A stretch of 64,000 bases of DNA from Paraphysomonas bandaiensis. Lineage: Eukaryota > Chrysophyceae. Made by a program: the position numbers and the translations under genes. Position 1 is the stretch's first letter, and each line of letters begins with the position of its first letter. The notes under the pieces are model-generated. The model was not told where the DNA came from. It saw only the letters and a program-made list of their open reading frames with translations, and made no database searches. Below, piece by piece: positions 1-11,676 of the stretch. The stretch spans positions 1-64,000 of the forward strand of contig CBFFRP010000113.1 in NCBI GenBank assembly GCA_965644295.1. Reading direction: 5' to 3'.

Positions 1-2673
1 TCTGTTGGCTGCCACCTCAGGAGGGAGTATGGCAGACGATCCGTTGTCTAAATGTGGTAGTTGTGCATGAAGTTGGAGGAGTCTTGCGGTGTATGCCTGT
101 ACTTCCTTGGAGTCCTTCGGGTTTACATTGAGACGGGGGGATTCGGAGGTGCGACTCAGGTGGTCGAGGGTCAAGATTGACTGGTACAGTGAAACCGACC
201 CAGACCGGTCGATGATCGAAGGCTGCTGCGAGTAGTGAGGGGAGTCAAGGCAGCCAGTGTCCGTAACAGACATGTTCGGAAGTAACGGCGTGTGTAGAAT
301 ATGATCGATCCGCGATATTCCTTTGTCTAATCTGTGGAAGGTATGATATGTTTTCCTGGGTAGGAGAAGCTCATGGAGTGGTGCAGCCAGTTGGAGTTTG
401 TCGGCAAGTGGTCGTATGTCTCTGCCTTTCGGATTTGTCTCCATGGAGCTATTGAAGTCGCCGGCGACAATGACAGTATGGTCCTTGGCTCTGGCTTTAG
501 TGACCCATTTCGTAAGGATGTTGCATAGGAGCTTGTAGGGGTCAGCAGTACAGATACCACGGGACGCTCTCCCTAGCTTGGTCAATTTGCTCCATAATGT
601 GCAAGAGCCTGGCGTGGATGGCTTCGGGGGTAGATAGACGCTTATTAGTACTAGGGTGTGCGCCACCGACGTTTTGAACTCTAGTCGGCTCACTAAACCA
701 AGTCCCGTAAAGTCAGCCTTTGTGAAGGCGAGACGGCGCTTCCAGTATTCGCTGATTATGACTACTGTACCCCCCATTAGTGGGTCTCTTGAAGTCAGTT
801 TTGGCTGCTTGCTGAGGAAGAGGCATATTCTTGATCCCTGGATTGCATCTTCTATGATACGTGTGAAGAAGTTGGCCTGAGTTTCTGTTAGACGGACATC
901 CTGTAATAGGAGCACGTCCAATTTTTGCCGCTTAAAGTGTCGGATGATAGCTTGGACTTTGCCTGTGTGAGATGCCGGATTGCCATTTGTGTTCCATGTG
1001 GAGAGTCGGAGTCCCATGGCTGCTCCCGAGGGAGCCTTGGGGATGCTGCTGGAGGTCTCTGTAGGAGTTCCACTCTTGTCTGCAAGGAGTCTGTCCCATA
1101 CTGCTTTATTGGCACCGCCTATGTCGCTGTCGTACGCAGCCCTGGCTTGGATTAATATCTCAAGTGGCCAGCGTTGATCACACCAGTAATGATGCCCGTA
1201 GTTGATGAGAAGTTCTTCATCCTTAGCAATGGGACGTATTGTACGGACATAGAGGCGTTTATTTTTCGTGACAAACTTGACATTAGCCATGTTTGTGGCT
1301 AGGGGGTCATTAATATACCCAGCTTCGCATGTTACACATTGTCGGACTTGGTCAAAGCCATCTATTGCGAAGGTACCAGTACTGTCTTGAACTATGTAAT
1401 CAGAACGCCTTGCAGACTGACTCAGCTTTGTTAGTGGATAGCGTTTGCCTTTGTACTCAGCAATGATGACGTCTGCTGGGAATGTGTTCTTCGCATAAAG
1501 GGATAGTCCTTTGGCAGTGTTATCGGCGTACGCAATGTAGAACTTTCTTGACCAGTCCTTGTCCCAGCTGGTGGTATCAAGTGCTGGAGTTGGTCTGATC
1601 GTTCGTGTGGTCGTGGATTGGTGTGAGTTGTGAAGGTTCGTTGGTTGGTCACTTTCATCGTAATTTACGACCTTTTTGGCTTTCCGGGTTGGCTGGCATC
1701 GACTTGTCAACGCAGTTTGGGCGTGTTTCAACTGCATCTTCTTGTGCGATGGTAGTGCTCCAGGGGTTGAAGCCTGCAGAATCTGTCGATTTGTTCGTGC
1801 TAACTTGGTGCTGCTGGACGAGGTTGTTCTGGTGCTGGTCGTCTTTGATGTCCTATTGTTGTTCGTGATTGAGTCCGCGGGAAGTGTAGGTGGAGCGATG
1901 GGGTCAGACGTTGAGAGTATACTGGTGGCCAAGGTGTTTTCAAGAGATAGTAGGGCGTTGTCTAGGGCAGTAGAAAGACCGGCAGGGTCTAAGAGGAAGT
2001 AGTGAGCATCTTGTAGTATGACATGGTAGTAGTTATCACGAATAGCGTTCCTAAGTTCCTCCACCTTCCATGCGATGTTATAAGCTACTTTGTCAGTAGG
2101 GATGCCTACAATGCTGAGATAATTACCATTTTGCGCCCACGTCGTGCAGGGGTTGATAGTAGAGGCTAAAAGGTGGACCTCTCGCACTGAGAGCCAGTGA
2201 GTTATGTCGTCCTCCGTAGTGTATGTTGTTTTGGCAGGTATTAAAAGTGCGGCCTGTGCGTGATCCAACTTATGTCGTAGTGGCTGAAGTGTGTGATGGG
2301 CCATGCACTCCCGTTGCATTGTGTCGAACGCTTGGGTGCCTAATGTATTTATAAAAGATGCTAGCGTGTGACGGTCCTTGCGTTGTTTGAGGTCTAATTT
2401 CAGACAGGAGCGAGTGTGTCGCCTGCTTGAAGCAAGAATGTGCAGATGATAGAGTGTGCTGTATGCGCAGTATCCATCACTTGGGATATGTTGTTGTGTG
2501 CGAAGGGCTGAGGGTCTGAGGGTGAGGCGATAGACTCTGCTCATGTCGCACATATGGAGCCTGAGTTGTCGACGGTCCGTGGGGTTCATCTGCCGTAGTT
2601 GACGTCGAGCTCTCGGTGACAAGGAGACTGCAATTACTTCCCTCTGTTCCTGTTGCTCTCTTTGGTCAAGCAT
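1..2673 (-). CDS. LINE-type retrotransposon ORF with OTU-like, SET and APE-endonuclease domains (partial, runs off left edge)
   Basis: The minus strand is open without a stop from 2685 to the window edge, at least 891 codons from the ATG at 2673. Residues about 60-230 look like an OTU cysteine protease: a D-G-x-C motif with Asp66 and Cys69, and His224-Tyr225 near the end. Residues about 375-505 carry SET-domain motifs: KGLSLYAKNTF (388), GYINDP (452) and DEELLINYG followed by HHYW (485). From about 553 an APE-like endonuclease follows: STWNTNG (558), LLLQD, GDFNSS (738) and SRIDHI (787). Reverse transcriptase is expected beyond the left edge. The linker between OTU and SET is Ser/Thr-rich. 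The frame begins where Copia sequence (2676 onward) starts on the other strand, so the element is nested in a Copia copy and may be 5'-truncated. Endonuclease and SET calls are firm; OTU is tentative. Confidence 0.82.
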   Translation of the reverse strand, partial: MLDQREQQEQREVIAVSLSPRARRQLRQMNPTDRRQLRLHMCDMSRVYRLTLRPSALRTQQHIPSDGYCAYSTLYHLHILASSRRHTRSCLKLDLKQRKDRHTLASFINTLGTQAFDTMQRECMAHHTLQPLRHKLDHAQAALLIPAKTTYTTEDDITHWLSVREVHLLASTINPCTTWAQNGNYLSIVGIPTDKVAYNIAWKVEELRNAIRDNYYHVILQDAHYFLLDPAGLSTALDNALLSLENTLATSILSTSDPIAPPTLPADSITNNNRTSKTTSTRTTSSSSTKLARTNRQILQASTPGALPSHKKMQLKHAQTALTSRCQPTRKAKKVVNYDESDQPTNLHNSHQSTTTRTIRPTPALDTTSWDKDWSRKFYIAYADNTAKGLSLYAKNTFPADVIIAEYKGKRYPLTKLSQSARRSDYIVQDSTGTFAIDGFDQVRQCVTCEAGYINDPLATNMANVKFVTKNKRLYVRTIRPIAKDEELLINYGHHYWCDQRWPLEILIQARAAYDSDIGGANKAVWDRLLADKSGTPTETSSSIPKAPSGAAMGLRLSTWNTNGNPASHTGKVQAIIRHFKRQKLDVLLLQDVRLTETQANFFTRIIEDAIQGSRICLFLSKQPKLTSRDPLMGGTVVIISEYWKRRLAFTKADFTGLGLVSRLEFKTSVAHTLVLISVYLPPKPSTPGSCTLWSKLTKLGRASRGICTADPYKLLCNILTKWVTKARAKDHTVIVAGDFNSSMETNPKGRDIRPLADKLQLAAPLHELLLPRKTYHTFHRLDKGISRIDHILHTPLLPNMSVTDTGCLDSPHYSQQPSIIDRSGSVSLYQSILTLDHLSRTSESPRLNVNPKDSKEVQAYTARLLQLHAQLPHLDNGSSAILPPEVAANR

Positions 2674-2675
2674 GC

Positions 2676-3067
2676 AGTCTGAGTATCAGTGTATTTACTC
2701 GGGTCTCCAAGAAGTGCTATGGGTTCGGGGGGTGACGGGTGAGATTAAGTTGAGGCTCATCAAACCCACACCATTCTTCATCGACAGTCAGAGTGCCCAG
2801 GATTTGGCCGAAAACCCAGTGTTTCACAAGAAGTCGAAGCACATTGAGATTAAGTATCACATGGTGAGAGAGCACGTGGATCCCAATCAGTTCAATACGA
2901 TTAAGTTAGTGCATGTGCATACATCGCAACAAGCAGCAGATATTTATACAAAGTCATTGGTTGGTTTATCATATATGGAGCAGAGAAAGAGAAATCTTGG
3001 AGAGAAAGTTAAGAGTTCCACTGAAGTGATTAATGAGGGACCAAGGGATAAAAGAAGACGCAAGTAG
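2676..3067 (+). pseudogene. Copia RNase H C-terminal fragment
   Basis: The translation matches the last 130 residues of a Copia polyprotein. It begins inside the EAEY motif of RNase H (here SEYQ), continues with LQEVLWVRG, an IDSQSAQ segment and the H-I-E-I-K-YH-x-V-RE block, and ends with a TSQQAADIYTKSL motif and a basic tail. Everything upstream is missing because the minus-strand LINE frame starts at this point. The sequence differs from the intact Copia at 39.5 kb, so it is another family. Confidence 0.85.
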
Positions 3068-3179
3068 GTACTGAGTTTTTTAGACAGAGGTTTAGACTTA
3101 GAGATGAGTCTATTTTACTGTCAAGAATTTTTTATCTCAGGCATTCAATAGCTGGGAGGCGTCATAGTACAACACTCAA

Positions 3180-3260
3180 TTGAGGGGGAGTGTTGAGATC
3201 TGAAGATTCTATATACTTGCAATTGAGTGCAGTATTATGTGAGATGCAAGGATCGAAAGA
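3180..3260 (+). repeat. Polypurine tract and start of Copia 3' LTR
   Basis: TTGAGGGGGAG at 3180-3190 is a polypurine tract, and TGTTGAG at 3191 is the usual start of a Copia LTR. It lies 113 bp after the RNase H stop codon. I could not place the far end of the LTR. The same tract plus TGTTGAG recurs at 22,921. Confidence 0.7.
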
Positions 3261-4699
3261 TATATATGTAATTAGTACATTATATTGTGTAGTATGAAAC
3301 TGAAGTAGAAGTGGATGACTATACAGGATACGATCACTGAGTGTGTGGTTTGTACACTATAGTAGTAAATGAATGGTGTTGAACACATCGAACACAACTT
3401 AGGTTCTTTATCATGTAATGTTTATAATTTCATCTTATCAGTTGAGAATAGTAAACCTTAGCAAATAATGTCAACTTCTGTTAGATATATTTTACATTTT
3501 ACACGACAATGCACTATTGCCAATATGCAATAATAATTATCTATCTAGTCTAAAAACATAACTTTTCTTTACCGATCTAAACCAACTAAATGTTCAAAAG
3601 CCAATAGTGTAATAATTTTTGATTTTTCATAATAAGATCTAATTAATAAAATGATATCCTTGTGACGATTTTTGGCGATGTATAGCTCATAACATTCCGA
3701 CAGAGTATGGCCACAGTGTCTCCTCTAATATCCGAATAAATTCTAAACACTAAACAATGCTAATGCTTATTGTCATAAAATATGCTATATTGAGAACCAT
3801 TTTAATTACAGCTGTGATATACTTATTTGTCATTATTCATTGCAATTCACTACTTTGTTTAGTATATAGTTTATAACTGCTGTCTATCTTATAAATACTG
3901 TCTTCTCTGCTGTATTCATTACTAATTGTTACTATTCAAAAACCACAACAGCACTTATGTGGTCAAATCTTACTTTAGTGTGTTAAATACAGTGCGCTGG
4001 TACATCACATATTACACCAAGATGTAGCGTTGATTCTACTCACTCACACCCGCCCACTCATTCACCAACTTGACCATATAGATCGCGCGAGGATGTTGTG
4101 AGAGCCACTCTACTCCCCATAATTACACAGCTATTTTTTATAGCAATACAAGTATCGCACAGATTCTAGCAAGGTCATATTCAATATCCCATCCCCTAAC
4201 AAAGACTACGTGAAGATTCTCGTAGGCATGCATAGCTCGGTATAGGCCAAGTACGGCATTAGCTGAGACCCCTTCTCCCCTAGAATGTGCAGGGTTTCAT
4301 GTATGTTAGATCACCACACACAAAGAGCACGCCGAAATTTTAATAAAGTTCATGCATTGCTTTGTTTAATCAACACTAGCGCTTTACTAGGGCACACTCT
4401 CGGAATGAGAATAATCGTCATCTACGTAAAATGGTAGTAAAGAGGTGCCGCGGGTCGTTGGAACTGATATATTTAGTCATTTGTGAAATAAAATTCTATA
4501 TTACTTACCGCAAAAGTCGGACTACCCGTCATCCATCAACCGACAACCCACTTCTTTGAGACCAATTGATCCCCTGCAGAAGGTACGTGTGAACCTAAGT
4601 ATCTAATAAGCATTGAGATTGGCCTCACTATCAATCTAAGGAAATCTTTTGCCCCTTGCTAAACTAAAATGTGTGTTCTAATTCTCTAACGGTGTACTA
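3261..4699. other. Intergenic, no gene seen
   Basis: AT-rich sequence with no convincing reading frame. The first few hundred bases probably contain the rest of the Copia LTR; nothing else is recognised. Confidence 0.5.
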
Positions 4700-4707
4700 T
4701 GATAAAT

Positions 4708-6355
4708 CAGGGATAGGGAACAATATATTGCAATACTATTATTGTTAGGTAGCGTTCCATCAATAGTATTGATGGATTTTTTAAACCGGCCCTACAATAC
4801 TATTGCAATATATTGCAATATATTGTACAATATATTGCAATATATTAGTATGACTAATCAGTAAGTAAACACATCCGTAGTTTTCATTTTTAGTACTTGC
4901 CATATTTTATAAGGTCTAAGGTCACTTGATAATCAAACCCACTACTCTTAACTAATTAAAAGTTTCCTCATACTCATCCTCTGAGCCATCATCGGTGACA
5001 TCATCATCACCATATTCATTCAATATTGATTGAAATATGCTTGCATCCGGCCACAACTGTCGGTTAGCTTTCAGAAACAACAGCATATTAAGTGTAGTAG
5101 GATGCATACGTTTGCGCAACACTGATATAATCAGTTTTGCTGCGCTGAACAGGCGTTCACACGTATTGGAAGTACATACTACATGACTCGTGCACCTGTA
5201 CTTAGATATTTCAACTTTTCGCTTCTTAAGTTTTTGAGCTGATTGAAGAATTTTTTCCGCATAGCCAACTTCAGCTTCATCATCCTCTGTATTGTTGCAA
5301 TAATCACTGTCTGAACGGAGATATATTCTAACAGCATCTTTCTCAGATCTTGTCAAGTCCAATTCTTCGCCTGCTTGGAGTTTTGCAATTCCATTCTCGA
5401 AATTCGGATCATTAACAATGGGACTGTTTTTCTGTAAAGCAGATAGTGGATACTTTGGCCTAAAGTCCCTCAATAAGCCATCAAATATGTTCCGGCATTC
5501 ATAAAGATTCACTTGACTTGATCCTCCAGTTTGAAGCAATTTCGAGACGCTTTCAAACTTCCTCAGGTCGTCTACAAGGGCGATTATTTCGGTATTCTGT
5601 CGAGGAGTAGGAATCATATCAGTAACTGCAAGCGGTAAGTCTTCAATTTTTAATACATGATCTTTTATACGCATCCACTTTACGAGAACCTGAAACATAG
5701 AAGACCATCTTGTGACATTTACCCTTTCTGGTAGCAGACTGGTTTGGCCACGTAGCAATGCAGCATTCTTAATCTGCTTCAACTTCCCGTAAATACCTCT
5801 TCAATGTCTCCTCCCACACATCATGAGAGAAAGTGTGATCCTTTAGATTGTTGTATCCATTCCGAATATTCTGTTGTCGTTTACGTCCGCAGATTTTACA
5901 CTCGTGTTTGTTCGGGACACCTTCGACCGGACTCCAAAAGCAGCGGTAAATGTCCCTACTCTTGTATGCACTCATCATTCAGTTGTCTCTTCTTGTCACT
6001 ATAGGATATATATACTATATTAAGAGAAGTACTGTACATACATGTGGAGAGGTGTAGAGTGCTGTTTGAGCTGGCGATACATAAAAAATAGAAAATAACA
6101 TCAAAAATAGGCTTTTTTTCTTATTTTCCGGATATTTGTATACAGAGGCGTATATTTTGCACCATACAGTTGAGGATCTTCTCTTATATGACTATCATAA
6201 TATTGATTGCAATATATTGCAATAGTATTGTGAGCTCTATTAACAGAAACACTATTGATGGAATATTTGACCAGTCCACCAATCAATATATTTTACAATA
6301 TATTGCAATATATTGTACAATATATTGCAATACAATATATTGTTCCCTATCCCTG
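4708..6355. mobile_element. hAT transposon, internally deleted, with intact ends
   Basis: The left end reads CAGGGATAGGGAACAATATA and the right end is its inverted copy, finishing in CCCTG. Both are flanked by an exact 8-bp target duplication, TGATAAAT (4700-4707 and 6356-6363). Eight-bp duplications and CAGGG termini are hAT hallmarks. Subterminal regions contain many ATATTGCAATAT-like repeats. At 1,648 bp it is short for an autonomous hAT. The exact target duplication points to a fairly recent insertion. Confidence 0.92.
4952..5978 (-). pseudogene. hAT transposase remnant (BED finger plus C-terminal domain)
   Basis: Two overlapping frames cover the two ends of a hAT transposase. The N-terminal piece (5769-5978) has a BED-type zinc finger, C-K-I-C followed by two histidines. 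The C-terminal piece (4952-5782) ends in the dimerisation motif: ERLFSAAK, then RKRM and LLFLKANRQLW. The two frames are offset by one base, and the core holding most of the RNase H-like catalytic acids is missing. The element therefore cannot encode an active transposase and would depend on a relative. Confidence 0.85.
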
Positions 6356-6363
6356 TGATAAAT

Positions 6364-6684
6364 AGTTGAATTGCATAAAAAGATAACAGAAGTGCAGTTT
6401 GAAGCAGAACCAGGACGGCATCGAAGAAGGAATTGTTAATGATACTGGGCACAAAGTTGTTAATGTTAATGATTTTTACATCACTTGTCAGCATTTCTTA
6501 TCATAGCAGGTTGTGATGAGTTGCAGCTAATAGTGTAATTGCGTTTTCCCCCATACCACCATTTTTAGAGCCCCCGAGGTGGCATTGTAAAACCCACAAG
6601 CACATGACTACAATTAAACAATGACATATTTTATTAATCTTTTATTAATATAAAACTAGAAGTCATCGCTAACAACTGTCAGAG
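6364..6684. other. Intergenic, no gene seen
   Basis: Between the right hAT target duplication and the TIM9 stop codon. Nothing recognised; it should contain the TIM9 3' UTR. Confidence 0.4.
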
Positions 6685-7132
6685 TTACTTTGCAGATGCC
6701 CTTTCCTGCGCCTGTTTCTCCGCCTGATACTCTGAAAACCGAAACCCAACTCTTTGTGTGAGCTTCAGAAACTTCTCACTGCAATTTTTAATGCACTTCC
6801 CCTCTGTCTGATCTAGTGCTTTACTCCCAAAGTTCTGTACACAAAACAATAAGTGATAATACGAGACACAAATATAACGACAGACGATATATAACAACAC
6901 AGCGACAGCGACAGCACACATACCCCATTCCAACCCACCGTTACACACTTCGAGAAGCAGTCCTCAACAAGAAAATTATACATTCTGAACAGGACAATCA
7001 GACTATTAGCACACGATTGTATGACATGGTGTGGTGAGTAACCCACTTGAGAGACTCCTTCATTTGATGTTCTTCCATGTGCTGCATGAACTCAGCCTTC
7101 TGATGAGGAGGAACATTGTTGAAACTGTCCAT
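6685..7132 (-). CDS. TIM9: Mitochondrial intermembrane-space chaperone Tim9
   Basis: Three exons (7132-7047, 6984-6939, 6834-6685) join to a 93-residue protein. It has the twin CX3C motif of small Tim proteins: CFSKC about residue 38 and CIKNC about 58. The spacing and the following KFLKLTQRV-x-x-RFSEYQ stretch match Tim9 closely. Known role: with Tim10, a hexameric chaperone carrying hydrophobic precursors across the intermembrane space; the cysteines form two disulfides. Introns are 62 and 104 nt. The gene is divergent from the RPAP2-like gene, with starts 598 bp apart. Confidence 0.9.
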
Positions 7133-7730
7133 TATTTGAGTTTGTTTAATATGTATGCTATGTGTGATATAATGAACTTAACAGCATACACATACACACA
7201 TACACATACATGTACATACATACATAGAGAGAGGCCGTGTGTGTGCTATGCTATGCTATGTACTGCTGTATGTGTGCTGTGGGCGTGCATATACATGGAT
7301 AGGTACAGCAGTACGGTATATATATGCTCTATATACGTGGCCCAGCGTGTTCCTCTGTGTATATGTTCTCTGCATAGAACATCGAATACAGTGTATACTA
7401 CAGTATTTCGTATCCAGGAATACAGTTCTGGTCATGTTCGATTTTATTGATTTGTTCATCTAAAAAGTCATCGTTTTTTCAGAGAAAAGTGAAAAAAAGT
7501 GACTTTTCAATGAAATTAAATAAAATCGATGCACAACCACCCCCAGTGTATGTGTATACTGCTGTATATGTATATTGGTATGTCTCACCATATGATATGA
7601 ACACATACACACATGAGAAGCGATCCACATCATCTGACTCTCACATCCTCCGCTACGTCCTTCTTAATAGAGTGAACTTGAGATATAGATCAAGTGTCTT
7701 CTATCTCCTGAAGGGTCTCTTGAGGTCCTC
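7133..7730. promoter_or_regulatory. Divergent promoter interval of TIM9 and RPAP2-like genes
   Basis: Contains ACACAT/TACATACA-type repeats (7185-7230) and three copies of the 10-mer TACAGCAGTA in either orientation: 7261-7270, 7304-7313 and 7557-7566. The same 10-mer occurs in several other gene-start intervals of this window. Its promoter role is inferred from position only. Confidence 0.45.
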
Positions 7731-10315
7731 ATGTCCGCCCCTTCCAGTGAGATCCATGCATCTCATATCAAGCGAGCAGTCGAATGGAAGGTGATTATAT
7801 TGAACTCTTACTCCTCTCATGTGATCACTCGTCATGTATGCTGTGTAGATATTTGAAATACAGGCAGCGCTGATATCTGCGGAGGCTCTAGCTGCCCATA
7901 TGGATGCAGGGAAGAAATGGTTCCAACCATTCCATTATTATGATGTCGTTGACGAGCGAGTAGCTGATGGGCGCTGTGGGTTTCCTCTATGTGATAGAGA
8001 ATTAAGTCTCGGTGATAGTCAAAAGCTACATGATGCTGATGATACAAGAAAATATTGCTCCTCAGCCTGTGTGGAGAAGAGTCAGATATATGCACACTCG
8101 CTAGACGAATCATCCCCTCTCACCAGAAAATGTATAGACACCTTATCCATCTCTGAGTCAGAATCAGGTATGTATATTGCGCGTACCCTATCACATGTTG
8201 TACTGATATTTAAATACTGATGAATATTCCTCTTCCATGTGCACTCATCTATTGCCAGGATATACTGATACGAATGGCGTGCTCAATGTATTGTCGGGGG
8301 ATCAAAGGCCTGATACTTTGTCTAGCTCACAGCAATCTCCAGAGAAGGTTCATGATCATACACCAAGCGATACTTCCCGCGGAGTGACTATTCCAGGCGC
8401 AAGACGAATGCTAAATCACGCCTCTACAAAACCGTCGCCAGTAGAAACTCTTCCGAGTAAAACAGAGAGTAAAATTCACAACCGACGCCCAATTTTACCT
8501 GATTCAGAGTTGTGGGTGGAACTTCCATCTCCAGATAAAGCCAGTACCGCCATTGGTGATAGTAGTGCTGTCGACATTGCCAAAAAGGCCCACCCAACAT
8601 TTTTACCTGCATTACTCAGGAATGATCCAGTGCTAACGATGCCACCAAAGCACATTCCTTTGGCGTCACAGAAATCCCAGAAAGCTTTACAGTCACAACA
8701 AAGTGGAAAGTTTACTCCTCGTGATGGCAGCTCTACAGATGTTCCAGCTGCCTCCATCCAGATGGGAGATGGAAGCTCTGTGGCAACTAGTATACTCAGG
8801 GCAAGTTCTCATGAGCAGTCACCAACGCACTCTCCTAGAAATTTATTAGAAAAGCCAGAACCGAAAAGGAGAGTGAAGAAGGCCCTCTCATTCGGCCAGG
8901 ACTCAGTTCATATATTCAAACGAGGTGCGAAGGCTGCGGAGCAATATACGGAGTCAGAATGGGCGGCCGGGAAGGGCCGTCAGTCAATTTATTCGAAAGA
9001 AAGAAAAGGTTACTCAAGTGAGAGCGATGAGAGTAGTATAGGAAGCCCAATTAAATCCATCGGAAGTCCTAATATAAAAGACAGCAATAAAGATCACGAA
9101 ACCTTACCAACCTTTGAAGAGCAACTAAATGATTGGATGTCTGCTGGGTGGGGACCAAAACGTTCTACAAAGCAGGAAAATGAGTCACAGCTCAATGAAG
9201 GGGATGATATAACATATGTGTCTGCCATAAATAAAGATCTTCCGACGGACTATGATCCAGCCCGGCGAGTGGAATATTTAGATTGGAGCGAGCCAACTCC
9301 ACCCTGTCCCCCGAAGCCTTCGGCGATGTCCGCCGAAGAGAGTGCGCGGGCAGTTCAGGAGGCTAGGAAAATTAGACTGAAAGCTCGAGGAGACTCTAGA
9401 CGGAGGAGAGCTGCAATGGAAAGTAGAGAGAAGCCGCGGCCAAGACCACCATCAGTTGTAACTGGTCGCGAAAGTGATTGCGATAGCAAGAAAACAGATG
9501 CCGAAACCTCTGGTCAGCCTGAAACCGATTTATCTGTCTCGAATTTAGGGAGTATTCAGGATGACCAGTCTTTAGCTGCAGATCAACGAGAGCTACATAG
9601 CCACAAATTGTCTGTTGATTCAGCCGAGAATAAGGTTGTAATGTCCACTACTGAGACAGATGACATATACGTGCCAGTCGAACTCGATGCTGTCAAACGC
9701 CAAAATTTTTTCATGCACATGTGGGCTGCAATGGAAGACATATTTGAAAGCGACGCGATATCATGGCTAAATGAGGTTAGTGAAGTCAAAACGTCGCCCC
9801 AGGGAAAACAAGACGAGGAGACTATGCATGATGGAGTAACCGAAGAGAAGAATTCATGTTCGTTACATAGTTTGGGGTCTACTCATCGTGAACAGAATAC
9901 CGTTGCACTATTGCAAAAGGGGTTGTGTGTAGCAGAAAAAGTAATCGACTTGTCAGCGGCTCTTAATTGTGATGTGGCGATGGGGTGCTATTTGAATACA
10001 AAGAGGGATCTGATTTCATTTGTACGAACAGGCGATGGGCATCCTCATTTTAACACATTGCAGTGGGCATTTATGGGCCTCATAGTAATGGATGCAATTC
10101 TCCGGAAGAGAGTATTCATTGATTGTGATGTAGATGAAGCGTTGAGAGAAGGGTGGCAATCGAAGTTCGAAAACTGTGCGGCTCACATATGTGGTGGAGC
10201 TTCTGTGGCCAATCAACTACTAAGTGATCGAGAGTTTAGAATTTTGAGACAGTTTTTTGATAGTGATTCTACAGAAGATGAGTATTATACAGAAACAGCT
10301 GCACAAGAATCGTAG
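7731..10315 (+). CDS. RPAP2: RPAP2/Rtr1-family RNA polymerase II CTD phosphatase-like protein
   Basis: Exons 7731-7790, 7864-8167 and 8259-10315 encode 806 residues. The N-terminal third has the Rtr1/RPAP2 zinc motif: CGFPLC, then KYCSSAC about 35 residues later. The family associates with RNA polymerase II, removes Ser5 phosphate from its C-terminal domain and helps nuclear import of the polymerase; phosphatase activity of some members is debated. The long middle is hydrophilic and rich in Ser, Pro and charged residues, probably disordered. A more conserved-looking C-terminal block, about residues 590-790, fits the C-terminal region found in long RPAP2 proteins. The ATG at 7731 was chosen because the short first exon joins in frame without an upstream stop. 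Confidence 0.75.
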
Positions 10316-11676
10316 TAAATGTATAATTTTTTTATATTTCCCTAACTTTGTAGATATTGAATGAATGTACGTGCTGTTTGTCAAATTTTGTGCTTCATAT
10401 TTGGATTTAAGTAGTTTCGAAAAATTGTAAAAACAATTTAAATTTCTTGTTGCAGTGCTAGTATGTTTGATAGAATCTGCTTGAGTGTCACTGACCGACG
10501 AGTTGTTAAGCCATTAAAGAGTTCTGGTGTCACTGATTCTAAATCTTTTTGAAATTCAACAGGATATTATAAGGCTACAAATATTAGTAGATTTCTGTTG
10601 AGCTTTTCTGTACCTTATGATTTCTGAACTGTAACTGTTGAATGAAGAATACAATTGTTAAAGACAGGGATGTACGATTTTAATGAAATGCTATGAACTA
10701 TGTAAGACAAAGTGAAATATATCTACTGTATAAAATCGTGTCTATCTAGGATCGCAAAATATTGAATGATGGTAGTGAACACAGTTAATGTAGCGTATGA
10801 CAATGAATGGTGAGAAATGGTTGAACAGAATTTTATTTGAGAGTGTATTGTTTCAAACTTCAGCTACTTCGAAGCGTTCAGGTGTGATAAGTTGATACTG
10901 TCTACTTAATGTAGATTAAAGGCTCTGACCTTAATGTCATTACTAGAAAATTGTATTAGTTTAATTTGTGTATTAAAACGACTTCAATCGCTATGGCTAT
11001 GTTCCTTTTTATGGATAGAGTGACGTGGACAAATATTTTAGCAAGCAGTAGTTATGCTCTGCCATCAAAAGATTAAGCTTTATAATACTTATTTCTAATA
11101 ATTTGTCTATCTCCAAAGACCGCTTATGCAGTCTCTTAATAGCGTCGGTTAGACTGTCGTCTGGTCAACATACTCCACATCCACTGCAGTAGCGCCTAAT
11201 GCAACAATTAAGAACTGCTGATGCTGCACATTAATTTCAGTCCAGCACTTCCATCATGTTGTTAGAACTTCAATTGACGTGAAACGTAATACACTATAGT
11301 GAATGCATATGTGCTTTAATAGCCTATGCCGCTGTGTGCACATGCATTGGACTGTTGCTGATGCTGGCAGTCTCAACGGATGTGCTGAAATATGTCGACT
11401 ATTGAAGATATCGCACTTTTTCTGTATAAAATATGTGGGTTTCTGTAAAAACAATAGTTTTAGAGCGGCCAAAAATACAATGATGTTATCCAATAGCCCA
11501 CAAGTACGATTAATCCAAGTGAAATGACTGGTACAGCAGTTGCTAGTTATAATATAGGCAAAAACGAAACCAACGGTTCTGGCGACAGCACACTGCTCAT
11601 CTTGATTACTGTTATCACTAAAGCGTGAACTTTAATAAACACACATAGGAGGATTTTGTTGTCGTTAGAGTCAGTC
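10316..11676. other. Intergenic, no gene seen
   Basis: 1.36 kb of AT-rich sequence. Short frames at 11,254-11,527 overlap each other on opposite strands and show no protein-like features. It presumably holds the RPAP2-like 3' UTR and the IDH promoter. Confidence 0.4.

Noticed and set aside
327-2002. Several 60-108 residue frames on both strands in the first 2 kb
   Set aside because: All lie in other frames of the single long minus-strand LINE frame that carries the domain motifs.
8424-8757. Minus-strand frames inside the RPAP2-like third exon
   Set aside because: Shadows of the longer plus-strand coding exon, with no features of their own.
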